From: Candidatus Obscuribacterales bacterium
GTDB lineage: Bacteria > Cyanobacteriota > Vampirovibrionia > Obscuribacterales > Obscuribacteraceae
Length of the DNA: 64,000 nt
NCBI GenBank assembly: GCA_020050685.1
Contig: JAGVKG010000031.1
Span: 1-64,000, forward strand
Direction of reading: 5' to 3'
In this document: positions 45,324-54,167 of the stretch, piece by piece
How the letters are laid out: every line of letters starts with the position of its first letter
Numbering within the stretch: position 1 is the first letter of the stretch
Notes under the pieces: model-generated
What the model saw: the letters and a program-made list of their open reading frames with translations, nothing else
Told to the model about the DNA's origin: nothing
The model's database searches: none
Translations under genes and position numbers: made by a program

Positions 45324-45947
45324 CTAATTGGCACCGGAACTGTCGCGGATGTTCTTGATGTCCTTTTTGTTTTGCAGAATTGCCGGGCGTTGCTGTCCGA
45401 GCTCATTCAACATTTCCTTTTCGTATTGTTGTTGCTGTTGCTCTTTGATTTGCATCTGGGCTTGCTGATATTGCCTATCTAAGCGGCGCTGATCAACTTT
45501 CATCTTTTGTTTGAGCTTGCCGGCGTTTTGTGCACCGTCTTCGCCCGGCGTCCAATCAGCCCCCACGACGTTACCCGCCTTTACTTTTCTCTTGCCGGCA
45601 GCGCCAAAGCTGTCGATGATGCTAAGTTGTTGGTTTAACTGATTTTCGAAATCAGCTATTTGAGTCGGATTAAGAGCGCCCTTGTTAGACGTTCTTGCCC
45701 CATCTGCTTGTTTCTTGATGTCGGAAATGTCGGCGCGTAGCTTGGCTGCTTGATCTTTTGTAATTGTGCCTTGCTGTAATTGAAAGTCGACTCGCTTTGT
45801 CAGTCGTTCAACGCGAGCACAGATATTGTCACCTTTGGCATGGGCTGCACATTTGCCATTGCCACCGGCAAGTGATGGCTGCCAACCAAAACTAACCGTT
45901 AAGGCAGAAAGTATTGCCATCCGAATAAATCGCTGATAACCAATCAT
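45324..45947 (-). CDS. Exported coiled-coil protein, unknown function
   Basis: The protein has 207 residues. GGAGG precedes ATG 45947. A signal peptide (ILSALTVSFGWQPSLAG) is followed by two cysteines near the new N-terminus (GKCAAH...NICAR) and helical regions, with a glutamine-rich helix near the C-terminus (KEQQQQQYEKEM). I recognise no domain. It is probably periplasmic and elongated. It lies between hisS and a small TPR protein on the same strand. Confidence 0.65.
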   Translation of the reverse strand: MIGYQRFIRMAILSALTVSFGWQPSLAGGNGKCAAHAKGDNICARVERLTKRVDFQLQQGTITKDQAAKLRADISDIKKQADGARTSNKGALNPTQIADFENQLNQQLSIIDSFGAAGKRKVKAGNVVGADWTPGEDGAQNAGKLKQKMKVDQRRLDRQYQQAQMQIKEQQQQQYEKEMLNELGQQRPAILQNKKDIKNIRDSSGAN

Positions 45948-45991
45948 AAAAACCTCCACGGGAACTTGCTGACTTGAAAATGGAACCGAAT

Positions 45992-46016
45992 ATATGTAGG
46001 TACCATATGTAGTACC
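45992..46016. promoter_or_regulatory. Tandem repeat upstream of exported coiled-coil gene
   Basis: ATATGTAGGTACC is followed at once by ATATGTAGTACC, giving two near-identical direct repeats and an inverted GGTAC/GTACC pair. They lie 45 bases before the - strand start at 45947 and just after the TPR gene stop. This may be an operator. Confidence 0.35.
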
Positions 46017-46019
46017 AGT

Positions 46020-46436
46020 TTACTTGTGCTTGTGCGCAAGATTTGGATCTAATTGGCGCGCCTTTTTGAAATCGGCTGCGGCAAGTTCTTTCTCGCCGGC
46101 TTTGGCATGCGCCTTGCCTCTCCAGAGGTAAGCCTCTGCGTTTTGCGGATCAAAGTCGATTGCGTGTGTAAAGTCTTTAATCGCCATGTCATAAGTGGCT
46201 AACTGGAAGAAAGTTTTGCCGCGCATCATGTAGGCCAGAGTGTTGGTGTCATTAAGACCGATGGCTTCATCAAAAGCATTGATGGCGGCATTATATTCTT
46301 TGTTGGAATAATGCATCACACCTTTGTCGTACGCCTTGTTTCGATATGGTTGAGCTAGTGTCTGATTGGTGCAAAATATCACTGAACAAATCAGGACAAG
46401 CGATAAGCCAGTGCACCGACACAAGAAATTCCTCAT
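46020..46436 (-). CDS. Small exported TPR protein
   Basis: The protein has 138 residues. AGGA precedes ATG 46436. A signal peptide (LSLVLICSVIFCTNQTLAQ) is followed by about three TPR units (YDKGVMHYSNKEYNAAINAFDEAI and related) ending DLDPNLAHKHK-type sequence. It likely forms a periplasmic interaction module. It is divergent from the GGDEF gene. Confidence 0.78.
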   Translation of the reverse strand: MRNFLCRCTGLSLVLICSVIFCTNQTLAQPYRNKAYDKGVMHYSNKEYNAAINAFDEAIGLNDTNTLAYMMRGKTFFQLATYDMAIKDFTHAIDFDPQNAEAYLWRGKAHAKAGEKELAAADFKKARQLDPNLAHKHK

Positions 46437-46560
46437 AGTCTTCCTCTGGCGCTGTAAATTTTTCTTCCCAAATGTGTAATCCCCAGCATAGCAATGTTTA
46501 TGTCCTGCCAAAATCAAAATATACAATTCTTATTAGGATTGGGTATATCAAGGCCATAAG

Positions 46561-46575
46561 ATATTGGACCAATAT
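46561..46575. promoter_or_regulatory. Palindrome upstream of GAF-GGDEF gene
   Basis: ATATTGG-A-CCAATAT is a perfect 7-base inverted repeat around one base, ending 18 bases before ATG 46594. It would cover the leader or the ribosome site and may be an operator. Confidence 0.4.
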
Positions 46576-46593
46576 TTGCACTTAAGAAGGAAC

Positions 46594-48267
46594 ATGAGTG
46601 ACCCTGCCGAGCACAATCTGAAGCTCCTTGCCGCCAACGATTTGGAGGAGGTAATGGAGATTATCGGTCAGTTTGCCGTTTCTGCCAGCCCGGCTGAAGC
46701 GGTGGCGATCATGATCTGGGATCCGGATTTGGAAGATTTTTCCGATCGGGAATGCTTTGGTGCGAAGAAAAAGCAGTTGGCTGGGGTTGTGCAGGAACTG
46801 ACAGAGTCATTTCGTGACACGCTGCCGGATGCAGCATCGCAAAAATTCCAGGAAGTGGATGAGGATGAGCTTGATAGTGCTGTGCCAAAAGAACTCAGTC
46901 CTCTCTGTGTTTACCCTTTGTATTACGAGAAGGAACTTTGTGCCTGTTTGTTAATTGCCGGTGTTGAGGAAAGTCAGCTTGCTGCTCTTTGCCAAGATTT
47001 GTCGCATATGTCTTGCAGCCTGGTGATCACACACGCTTGGGAGTATCGGGAACTGTCACGCGAGAATCAGCGTTTGCGGACAAGATATGAAGAACTGGAA
47101 GACAGAATTGTTTCCATGGAAGAGCAAACCAGAAAGCTCATTCATGATGTTATGGCAAAAGATGCACTGCGCACAAAACACACCGAGCGCGAGCGCTTGG
47201 TTTATGGAATTTCCAACACGGTTCGCAGTTCTTTGGAAATTGAATCTGTATTGCAACGCGCGGTAGACAACATTGGCTCTACTTATCAAGTTAGTCGTTG
47301 TTTGGTTTTGCGTTTGGAAAAAGTTCCCGAGACTGTGGAAATTTATGAATATCATAGCTCCGGCATTTCCTCAATTCGCGAACACTTTGTTTCAGCTGAT
47401 GGACTGCACTTTGTGCGCGCTGCTTCCAGCAAGCAGGCTCCGCAATATTTGGCTGATCCGAATGAGACTGTCCAAGGCGATTTTGATTTGGAGTTTCTCA
47501 AACAATTAGATTATCGCTCTGGACTAATCGTGCCTTTGATCATGAGAGATCAAAGTTTGGGGGTTTTGCTTTTGCAGGATGCGATTGTGCCGAGGGAATG
47601 GGATATAGACGATCTCTCGCTCTTGGGCGCATTGGCGGATCAGCTCTCCGTTGGTATTGAGAATGCCCAGTTGCATGCGGAGAAAAAACAGCAAGCAGTT
47701 ATGGATGAATTGACTGGTGTGGCAAATCGCCGTCGCTTCATGGAGGTTTATCATTTAGAGTTTGAGCGCGCTAAGCGCTATTCGGAAAATCTTTCGCTTG
47801 TGGTTTTTGACTTGGACTTTTTGAAAAAAATCAACGACACGCACGGGCACCAAGCCGGTGATGCTGCGATTCGCTCGATTGGCAAACTTTTGAAACAATC
47901 TTCACGCGCTGTTGATTTGCCGGCACGTTATGGTGGTGAGGAATTTTGTTTGCTTTTGCCAAACACAGATTTAGCTATGGCTGCACAAATAGCTGAGCGG
48001 GCTCGCAAACTAATTAATGAGACTCCGGTGGAAGGCTTGGGCCCAATTTCGGCCAGCGTTGGCGTGGCCTGTTATCCACAACACGCAGATGAGCCAGAAT
48101 CGTTATTTGAAAGGGCTGATGAAGCGCTGTACGAAGCAAAGCGCACCGGGCGCAATCGTGTCTGTTTGGCTGGTGCGGTATCACTGGAATATATATCGCA
48201 GGATTCTGGCTCTCAGGGAACCGGCGCGCCAGGAGGTGAGTCTACGTCATCGGCAAAACCGATTTAA
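46594..48267 (+). CDS. GAF-domain diguanylate cyclase (GGDEF)
   Basis: The protein has 557 residues. An N-terminal GAF-like region (about 15-150), a coiled coil (about 155-200), a second GAF domain (about 205-365) and a C-terminal GGDEF domain follow in order. The active-site motif is RYGGEEF near residue 448, so it should make c-di-GMP from two GTP. The inhibitory RxxD (RAVD) sits five residues before it, suggesting product feedback. No EAL or HD-GYP domain is present. AAGGAAC precedes ATG 46594. Confidence 0.92.
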   Translation: MSDPAEHNLKLLAANDLEEVMEIIGQFAVSASPAEAVAIMIWDPDLEDFSDRECFGAKKKQLAGVVQELTESFRDTLPDAASQKFQEVDEDELDSAVPKELSPLCVYPLYYEKELCACLLIAGVEESQLAALCQDLSHMSCSLVITHAWEYRELSRENQRLRTRYEELEDRIVSMEEQTRKLIHDVMAKDALRTKHTERERLVYGISNTVRSSLEIESVLQRAVDNIGSTYQVSRCLVLRLEKVPETVEIYEYHSSGISSIREHFVSADGLHFVRAASSKQAPQYLADPNETVQGDFDLEFLKQLDYRSGLIVPLIMRDQSLGVLLLQDAIVPREWDIDDLSLLGALADQLSVGIENAQLHAEKKQQAVMDELTGVANRRRFMEVYHLEFERAKRYSENLSLVVFDLDFLKKINDTHGHQAGDAAIRSIGKLLKQSSRAVDLPARYGGEEFCLLLPNTDLAMAAQIAERARKLINETPVEGLGPISASVGVACYPQHADEPESLFERADEALYEAKRTGRNRVCLAGAVSLEYISQDSGSQGTGAPGGESTSSAKPI

Positions 48268-48344
48268 CATAAGTTTGTGACTGTGTTGGATAAGGCGTCT
48301 TTAGTTGAGCAAACTGCTATGATCCAAAAAAGAGGAGATAGGCA

Positions 48345-48824
48345 ATGGGCATATTTGATGAGTTGGTAACAGGTTTAAACCGAGAAATTGGCAAAGTTCA
48401 AAATAAGACATCAGAGATGATTCAGTCATACACGATCTCGAGCCAAATCCGCGTGATTGAGCGGAGAAAGGCTGCCCTGTTTGTAGAAATTGGCCACCTC
48501 ATTTTTGACAAGTATCAACGAAACATTGACATATCCGACGAAGCGCTACGCTCAAAGACAATCGAGATTTCTGAATGCGAACGCGAAATAACAGCGTTGC
48601 AAGCCGAGTTGGAAGCTATGGAAATGGAGAGCAATCCCGATGTTTGCACGTCGAGAAAATCGGAAGCGAAAGCCGGATACAGACCTACTCCTGGTGCTGA
48701 GTGCCCGCACTGCCAAGCGCCTGCAGATTTGGACAAATCCTTTTGCCCTTCTTGTGGTGGCAAGCTCGAAGGAAATCGATCTACAGGCGAAGGTGGCAAC
48801 GGCTCTTCTTGCAGCAGCAGCTAG
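48345..48824 (+). CDS. Coiled-coil protein with C-terminal zinc ribbon
   Basis: This 159-residue protein starts with helices that look coiled (FDELVTGLNREIGKVQNKTSEM and SQIRVIERRKAALFVEIGHLIFDKY). A zinc ribbon CPHCQAPADLDKSFCPSCGG is near residues 123-142, followed by a Gly/Ser tail. A strong AGAGGAG precedes the ATG. It converges on an M48 protease gene whose product ends in a similar ribbon; the stops are four bases apart. Function is unknown. Confidence 0.7.
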   Translation: MGIFDELVTGLNREIGKVQNKTSEMIQSYTISSQIRVIERRKAALFVEIGHLIFDKYQRNIDISDEALRSKTIEISECEREITALQAELEAMEMESNPDVCTSRKSEAKAGYRPTPGAECPHCQAPADLDKSFCPSCGGKLEGNRSTGEGGNGSSCSSS

Positions 48825-48827
48825 AGA

Positions 48828-49766
48828 CTAGATGCGGGCGTTTTTGCCGCAGTCGGGACAGAAGAAAAATGACGGGCTGATTTTAGAACCGCAATGCACG
48901 CAGGTACGAATTGTTATACCGGGGTCTTCGGTTGGATAACGCCCTGCCATGATTTCTTGATATTGTTTGCTTTCCGACCAAGCCTTTAATTCTTTAGCGC
49001 GCGCCACAGGAATTGGGTGATCGAGCCAAAGTTCTTGCAAGAGTTTATAAACTTTGTTGAGCGAGCTGTAGTCCATTTCTTCATACGTATCTGCTTGGCG
49101 CAAAAATTCTTGCACATTGGTTTGGGCAAAGACTGTTTTGGATCCGCCTGCCAGTTTCATATGTAAGCGTAAGCAAATATCCGGGTCTTGCACGACGAGA
49201 AGTTCGGCCCGATCGGCGCTCAGCTCTGATTTGCGCGACCATTCAAATAGTGCCACAGCCAGTCCCATTGAGGCAATTCCGCCCAACCCAAGCATGCGGC
49301 TGGCTAATTGCGCCAGGAAATAGGCAATTGAGCGATAAAGCACGTGACCACATTTAACATGGCCTAATTCATGTCCCAGCACTGCCATCAATTCATCTTC
49401 GTCCAACAAGTCGACTAATGCCGATTGAATGACGATAAATGGGCGCTCGACGCCGAAAGTAAAGGCATTAACATACGGATTTGTCGTCAAAAACAAATCA
49501 GGCTCGTGCATATCGAGAATATCAGCAGCTTCCTTAAAGAGGCGATAAATTTTTGGGCACTGCTTTGGCGTTACATGAATTGCCTGCCCAATTAATTGAA
49601 TGCGAAAGACGCGTTCAACCCCAAGCTCCATTAATTTGCGAAAGGCTTTATCGATCATAGGCAACTTTTTAACTGCAGCAAGCGCCTGTGTGTCTTGTGG
49701 ATGCTCGAAGGCTGCCGAGGTTATGCGAGGAAATCGCCGCCTGGTCTTGGGTTCAGTAACGCTCAT
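48828..49766 (-). CDS. M48 family metalloprotease with zinc ribbon
   Basis: This 312-residue Ste24/HtpX-class protein has the active-site helix VLGHELGHVKCGH near residue 131 and a likely membrane segment soon after (LGLGGIASMGLAVALFEW). ELSADRAELL provides the third zinc ligand. The last 30 residues form a four-cysteine ribbon (CVHCGSK...FCPDCGK). Most HtpX proteins have more N-terminal membrane helices, so this is a shorter M48 form. The ribbon could bring it to a partner. Confidence 0.87.
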   Translation of the reverse strand: MSVTEPKTRRRFPRITSAAFEHPQDTQALAAVKKLPMIDKAFRKLMELGVERVFRIQLIGQAIHVTPKQCPKIYRLFKEAADILDMHEPDLFLTTNPYVNAFTFGVERPFIVIQSALVDLLDEDELMAVLGHELGHVKCGHVLYRSIAYFLAQLASRMLGLGGIASMGLAVALFEWSRKSELSADRAELLVVQDPDICLRLHMKLAGGSKTVFAQTNVQEFLRQADTYEEMDYSSLNKVYKLLQELWLDHPIPVARAKELKAWSESKQYQEIMAGRYPTEDPGITIRTCVHCGSKISPSFFFCPDCGKNARI

Positions 49767-49874
49767 TTTGAAGTCTCCACTAGCCGCCGCTTGTGTCGGA
49801 CTGATTCAGATCAGTCTTGCTGGGGATTTAATCTAGATTCTTTCTACCCGTTCTGCCCGTTTTTAACTTGATCT

Positions 49875-49903
49875 TTGCATCGTGTTATGTGATTAACTAT
49901 AAA
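49875..49903 (+). promoter_or_regulatory. Candidate promoter of unknown gene at 49983
   Basis: TTGCAT (49875-49880) and TATAAA (49898-49903) are exactly 17 bases apart, about 80 bases before the start codon. The -35 match is modest. Confidence 0.4.
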
Positions 49904-49982
49904 AAGGGTGCGACTTACTAACATCTGACTTGCTTGCATATTTATCTGTGTTGACGTTTCTAATGACGCGAGGATTTTGAAT

Positions 49983-50723
49983 ATGTCGAACGGCGATCGT
50001 CCAGAGTCCAATCCTGAGATTAAAAATCAACCCAGTAAGAAATTTTCTGAAAGCTTTGAGCGGGAGCCGTCTAGTGCTCGACACCAGAAGGCTAGTGCAC
50101 CTATTGAATTTACTACGAGCAACACAGAACAAATTCCATATAAACCCATTCCAAATGATGAACGTAAATTGGCCAAGCTTTTTGCCAGCATTTTTTCTGA
50201 GGTGCAAAAATTAGATATTGAGCCGGGATCGACAGTAAGTATTCACATACGGGACAAGAAATCTCGCGAGATCGAAAAAAATGACGTGATCAATGCCAAG
50301 CAAAAAGTAAATCTTCACCACATTAGTGTAGATGAAAAATTTACCCCGAAAGTGACGCGCGATCAAGAAGGACTTCATCTCCATGGCAATTTTGGAGAAA
50401 TGGATTTTAGAAAGTATCTGGTTGGTGGACCTTGGGATCCCGGATTTAAACTTGGGGCGCCTTTGTTACGGGCTACCCTCGATAAAAATGGGGATATCAA
50501 AATGACGTTTAAAACATTTGTTCCGAAAGACCGTCGAAATACCCCTGACGAGCTAGGCAATACCCACCCGTATGAGTATATGTGCAAGAATATCGGCCCA
50601 ATGCCATCAGATGCAGGTCAACTTCCTAAGGTGACTCTACAGCCAACCAAGGACATGGTAGCCCAAGGCAAGAAGTATCCGCCGGATCTTGATATTGTGG
50701 CAACAGATACCAAACAAAAGTGA
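49983..50723 (+). CDS. Uncharacterised hydrophilic protein
   Basis: The protein has 246 residues with no signal peptide, membrane helix or recognised domain. The first 45 residues are polar and probably disordered (Ser/Glu/Lys/Gln-rich). Later parts have beta-type motifs such as TVSIHIRDKKSREIE and ATLDKNGDIKMTFKTFVPKDR. AGGA eight bases upstream supports ATG 49983. It stands between M48 and the Tat-exported protein gene. Confidence 0.65.
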   Translation: MSNGDRPESNPEIKNQPSKKFSESFEREPSSARHQKASAPIEFTTSNTEQIPYKPIPNDERKLAKLFASIFSEVQKLDIEPGSTVSIHIRDKKSREIEKNDVINAKQKVNLHHISVDEKFTPKVTRDQEGLHLHGNFGEMDFRKYLVGGPWDPGFKLGAPLLRATLDKNGDIKMTFKTFVPKDRRNTPDELGNTHPYEYMCKNIGPMPSDAGQLPKVTLQPTKDMVAQGKKYPPDLDIVATDTKQK

Positions 50724-50764
50724 CACTGCAATTGTGTACCGATCTTTCTTGCCGACGATTTCGC

Positions 50765-52747
50765 TTAGCTAAGACTCAATATTTCCAAACCGCGGCCGAC
50801 GATAATCGCCAGGTTTTCTTTGATTGCTACGGCGGAGGCTGCATCAATCACAGGGAAGGAGGCAATCTCATTTGGCATTGAGGGTTGCGAGAAGTGAAAA
50901 ATTGATGCCAGATTTTTTCCTTCGGCGCCGCTACCGACGACAACGGCAGTTTGTCCAGCAACCGCAAGGGCAACACCGTCGGTTTTAAGATCGGTGGAAC
51001 CAAGTAATTTCAATTCCTGGCCGTCTTTGGAAAGTACAAGCAAAAATCCTTTTGAATTCTTATCGATGGCTGTAGCAATTAAATATTCATCGGCTATTGC
51101 CACATCACGAATCGCTAGATTGTCGAAATGGCGTGAGCCAATAAGCTCTGGCGTGTCGCCCATGCCGTATAAGGCAATATCGTTTAGCCCGGCCACACAG
51201 AGATATCCGCCGCTCGCTTGCACGCGGCGATAACCTTGAGCAACTTCAAAGGCAGTATCGGGTTCTAGCTTGTTGGCATAAACGGAAAATGGATTGACCA
51301 TAACCTTTTTGCCCTGAGCAGAAATTACATAAGCCTTTTGTTTCTGTGTATCAAAGGCAACTTGCTGTCCCGCGATTGTCGTTTGTGTAATCACTTCGCT
51401 GATGTTTTCAATCTTGCGCAACGATAAATTGTCCTTGCTCAAACAAAGTACAAAGCTACCGGCTCCGACCATGGATCTTATTGATCCGGTGAGTGCTGCA
51501 GTTTTTAGCAAAGCCGGCTTGTCTGGTTTGGCAATGTCATAAAGTTTGAGATCGGCAGCGGCAAGCACGACGAGATCATTCCAGCAAGCAACCTGCGATG
51601 CGGGCAAGTGAGGAATGTTGTAGGAGAAAATGTGTTGCCAACCTGTCTTGTTATCGAAGCTGACTACTTCAGCACCGCCGGCTCCTGGTGCAATGCAAGC
51701 AAAGCGTTCTTTAGCGGCAAAACGTGGGCGGGTGCCGGCAGATTTGGTGGCAGCAGGAATAACCAATGGTGTTGCACAATCAAGCTCCATTGTCTTGGTG
51801 ATTGTCAGCGGCACAAAAACCAATTCCGTTCCGCGTTGACCAAGCAAGGCTGAATAGTTTTTCTGTAGTACTATATCGTATACATCGGTTAAGCCGATAA
51901 GACGAGCGGTTTGTACCGCATGTGGCTGCGGTTCGAGTGAAACGAGGGTGGCTTGGCAGTCGGGTCCGTCTGGGGCTTTGCCGCCAACCACAACAAGATC
52001 TTTAATGCGTGCTAAAGCAGTATATTCGCCGTCCAAAATAACTTTTTTGCGTAATTGTGGCGAGCTGGGATAAAAGAGGCTGATGTAATCAAGCTGTCCG
52101 GTTTTGCCGGATTCCAAAACCACCAGGCTCTTGCTGGCCATGTCCATGCGCACGATAGTGGCATCCACGGTGAGAGCAGACAAGAATTGTGGTTGAACCA
52201 AGCGCGAACGTTTTGAACTGGTTGTAAAAAAGTTGATCAGGTTCTCGCCGTTCCGGCCTATGCCGCCAACTGCCACCATGTCCTGATAAGCACTAATGCA
52301 AGTTGGTTCGGAGAATTGTTCAAGCGGAATTTTGGCAAGCACAGACGGTTCGTCAAATGGCGCTAAGCTGATTGCCGTGAGCATTGGTTGAGTTTCGCCG
52401 ACTGCTGTTTCGACTACGGAAATAATGTAAGCACGATGGGTCAAAATAGCGGCATCAATAATTTTCTTGCCCAGACCGGTTAATTCACCGACAACTTTTG
52501 CGTCGCTGGCTCTTTTTAAATCGACAATCGCTAAATGACCAAACTCATCAGTTAAGCAAGTGTAGTTGCGGTCTGTTATGCCAACATGGTCCGGAACAAT
52601 TGCCGGCGGCCAAGCTTGCCTTGATAGCAGGTGCGGCCCGGCCTTAACCGGCGCTGCCTTGCGGGACTTTGCCAATGCCGGCAGGGCAAGCTCGGGCAGG
52701 AACGAAAAGCCAAGTGTGCTAAGGAGGAAGCGTCTGCGTGAGAGCAT
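50765..52747 (-). CDS. Tat-exported beta-propeller-type protein
   Basis: This 660-residue protein begins LSRRRFLLSTLGFSF, a clear twin-arginine signal peptide, with a probable cut after ALA. The rest is a chain of short beta repeats (for example AVGGIGRNGENLINFF and VVLAAADLKLYDIAKPD), like LVIVD-type or quinoprotein-like propellers. Tat export implies that it folds, perhaps with a cofactor, before translocation. Substrate or partner is unknown. It begins 11 bases after the YggT gene stop. Confidence 0.75.
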   Translation of the reverse strand: MLSRRRFLLSTLGFSFLPELALPALAKSRKAAPVKAGPHLLSRQAWPPAIVPDHVGITDRNYTCLTDEFGHLAIVDLKRASDAKVVGELTGLGKKIIDAAILTHRAYIISVVETAVGETQPMLTAISLAPFDEPSVLAKIPLEQFSEPTCISAYQDMVAVGGIGRNGENLINFFTTSSKRSRLVQPQFLSALTVDATIVRMDMASKSLVVLESGKTGQLDYISLFYPSSPQLRKKVILDGEYTALARIKDLVVVGGKAPDGPDCQATLVSLEPQPHAVQTARLIGLTDVYDIVLQKNYSALLGQRGTELVFVPLTITKTMELDCATPLVIPAATKSAGTRPRFAAKERFACIAPGAGGAEVVSFDNKTGWQHIFSYNIPHLPASQVACWNDLVVLAAADLKLYDIAKPDKPALLKTAALTGSIRSMVGAGSFVLCLSKDNLSLRKIENISEVITQTTIAGQQVAFDTQKQKAYVISAQGKKVMVNPFSVYANKLEPDTAFEVAQGYRRVQASGGYLCVAGLNDIALYGMGDTPELIGSRHFDNLAIRDVAIADEYLIATAIDKNSKGFLLVLSKDGQELKLLGSTDLKTDGVALAVAGQTAVVVGSGAEGKNLASIFHFSQPSMPNEIASFPVIDAASAVAIKENLAIIVGRGLEILSLS

Positions 52748-52758
52748 CTGCAGGACCT

Positions 52759-53016
52759 CTAGGGAAATACTTGTCTTGCAACACTGCCAACAAACTGAAT
52801 TACGAGAATGGCAATCATTGGTGAAAGGTCAATGCCAGAAATTGGCGGAATCAGACGGCGAAACGGTCCGACAATTGGTTGAACAACTTGGTCCAACCCT
52901 TTGAATGGTTGCTCGTACCAGCGAATATTTGGAAACCAGGAAAGTAGGCACCAAACAATTACCAGCATTGAGATAAGCTGTGTAAGGCTAAAAACTAGTC
53001 CGCCGATGTCTAACAC
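52759..53016 (-). CDS. YggT family membrane protein
   Basis: This 85-residue protein has two hydrophobic helices and the family segment LSWFPNIRWYEQPFKGLDQVVQPIVGPFRRLIPPISG in compact form, including PxxxPFRRLIPP. YggT proteins (YlmG/CCB3 in plastids) are linked to division and cofactor assembly in membranes; their exact activity is unsettled. It is divergent from thiL and leads into the Tat-exported gene. Confidence 0.88.
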   Translation of the reverse strand: MLDIGGLVFSLTQLISMLVIVWCLLSWFPNIRWYEQPFKGLDQVVQPIVGPFRRLIPPISGIDLSPMIAILVIQFVGSVARQVFP

Positions 53017-53099
53017 TTTTGTTTACCTGGACATTTGACCCTGAACATACTACAAATGCTGATTGTAACATTTGGCACTCCATTTTCCCTCAAGGCAAT

Positions 53100-54065
53100 A
53101 TGAATTTACAAACGCGTGAGCATAAGCTTATTGAAGAGATTAAGCAGTGGACTGGGGACACGGGCATTGGTGACGACTGCGCGATTCTTCCCAATGGGCA
53201 CTTGGTCACTTGCGATACTTTGGTTGAAGGTACACACTTTGTTACCGGACAAATTGATTTTGCTGATTTGGGTTGGAAATCGGTGGCTGTCAACTTGAGC
53301 GATATTGCCGCAATGGCAGGCCGCCCGCGGCAGCTTGTTGTCAGTTTGACAATGCCCAAGATGCTTCCGCATTTGGATTTTCAAAAGCTCTATCAAGCGA
53401 TGATTGATTGTGCGCGTGCTTACCGCTGCCAAATTATTGGTGGAGATCTCACCGCCGGTCCACAACTTGTCATTACCATTACTTGTTTGGGAGACGTGCA
53501 CGAGCAAGGTTGCTTGAAGCGCACGAGTGCAAAACCGGGCCATGTGGTTGTAGTGACTGGCGATTTTGGTGCAAGCGCTGCCGGACTTTGGCTTTTGCAA
53601 GCTGGCGAGTCAAATTGTGGAAAGTATTCCTACTTACTGGAAAGACATTGCCGTCCAAGGCCGCGGCTTGCCGACGCGTGGTCGCTTGTCAGCAAGACTG
53701 GATCTGCAAAGGCTGCATTAATGGATGCAAGTGATGGTTTGGCTGACGCGCTTGTACAAATTTCTCGCGGCAGCGGTGTGGGAATGGAAATTGATTTGGA
53801 TCGTCTGCCAATTCACAGCCAAACAAAAGAGGTTGCCAAACCGGCTCAAGTTGATCCGCTTGATTGGGCTTTATATGGTGGCGAGGATTATGAATTGGTG
53901 GGCACTGTTGACCCAGCGATTTGGAATGAATTCTCAAAAGCGCCGGAGACTGAGAATTTATTTTGGGCAATTGGCACCGTGACAGAAAAATCCGGTGTGA
54001 GCGCAAAAGGTGCTGGCAAAGCGAAAATGGAACTGGACTTATTGCAGAGCTTCCAGCATTTTTAA
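53100..54065 (+). CDS. thiL: Thiamine-monophosphate kinase
   Basis: This 321-residue PurM-like kinase converts thiamine phosphate to thiamine diphosphate. Motifs are GIGDDCAIL, CDTLVEGTHF, NLSDIAAMAGRP, DASDGLADAL and YGGEDYELV. ATG 53100 fits the family start. No TPP riboswitch or other thi genes are seen nearby, so it is probably regulated independently or made constitutively. Confidence 0.94.
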   Translation: MNLQTREHKLIEEIKQWTGDTGIGDDCAILPNGHLVTCDTLVEGTHFVTGQIDFADLGWKSVAVNLSDIAAMAGRPRQLVVSLTMPKMLPHLDFQKLYQAMIDCARAYRCQIIGGDLTAGPQLVITITCLGDVHEQGCLKRTSAKPGHVVVVTGDFGASAAGLWLLQAGESNCGKYSYLLERHCRPRPRLADAWSLVSKTGSAKAALMDASDGLADALVQISRGSGVGMEIDLDRLPIHSQTKEVAKPAQVDPLDWALYGGEDYELVGTVDPAIWNEFSKAPETENLFWAIGTVTEKSGVSAKGAGKAKMELDLLQSFQHF

Positions 54066-54075
54066 TTCTTCTTTT

Positions 54076-54116
54076 GCCTCTCACAAAGCCAGTGCGACAA
54101 ACTTTGTCATAGAGGC
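54076..54116 (+). other. Hairpin between thiL and folD
   Basis: GCCTCT and ACAAAG (54076-54088) pair with CTTTGT and AGAGGC (54102-54116), giving two 6-bp stem segments with a small internal loop. There is no T run after it. It may be a weak terminator or leader structure. Confidence 0.4.
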
Positions 54117-54167
54117 TTGTATGCTGCTTGCACATACGCTACGCTTTTCTTAAGCGGAGGTATCGTC

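Noticed and set aside
53017-53099. TPP riboswitch before thiL
   Set aside because: The 83-base gap to yggT is too short and lacks the THI-box core.
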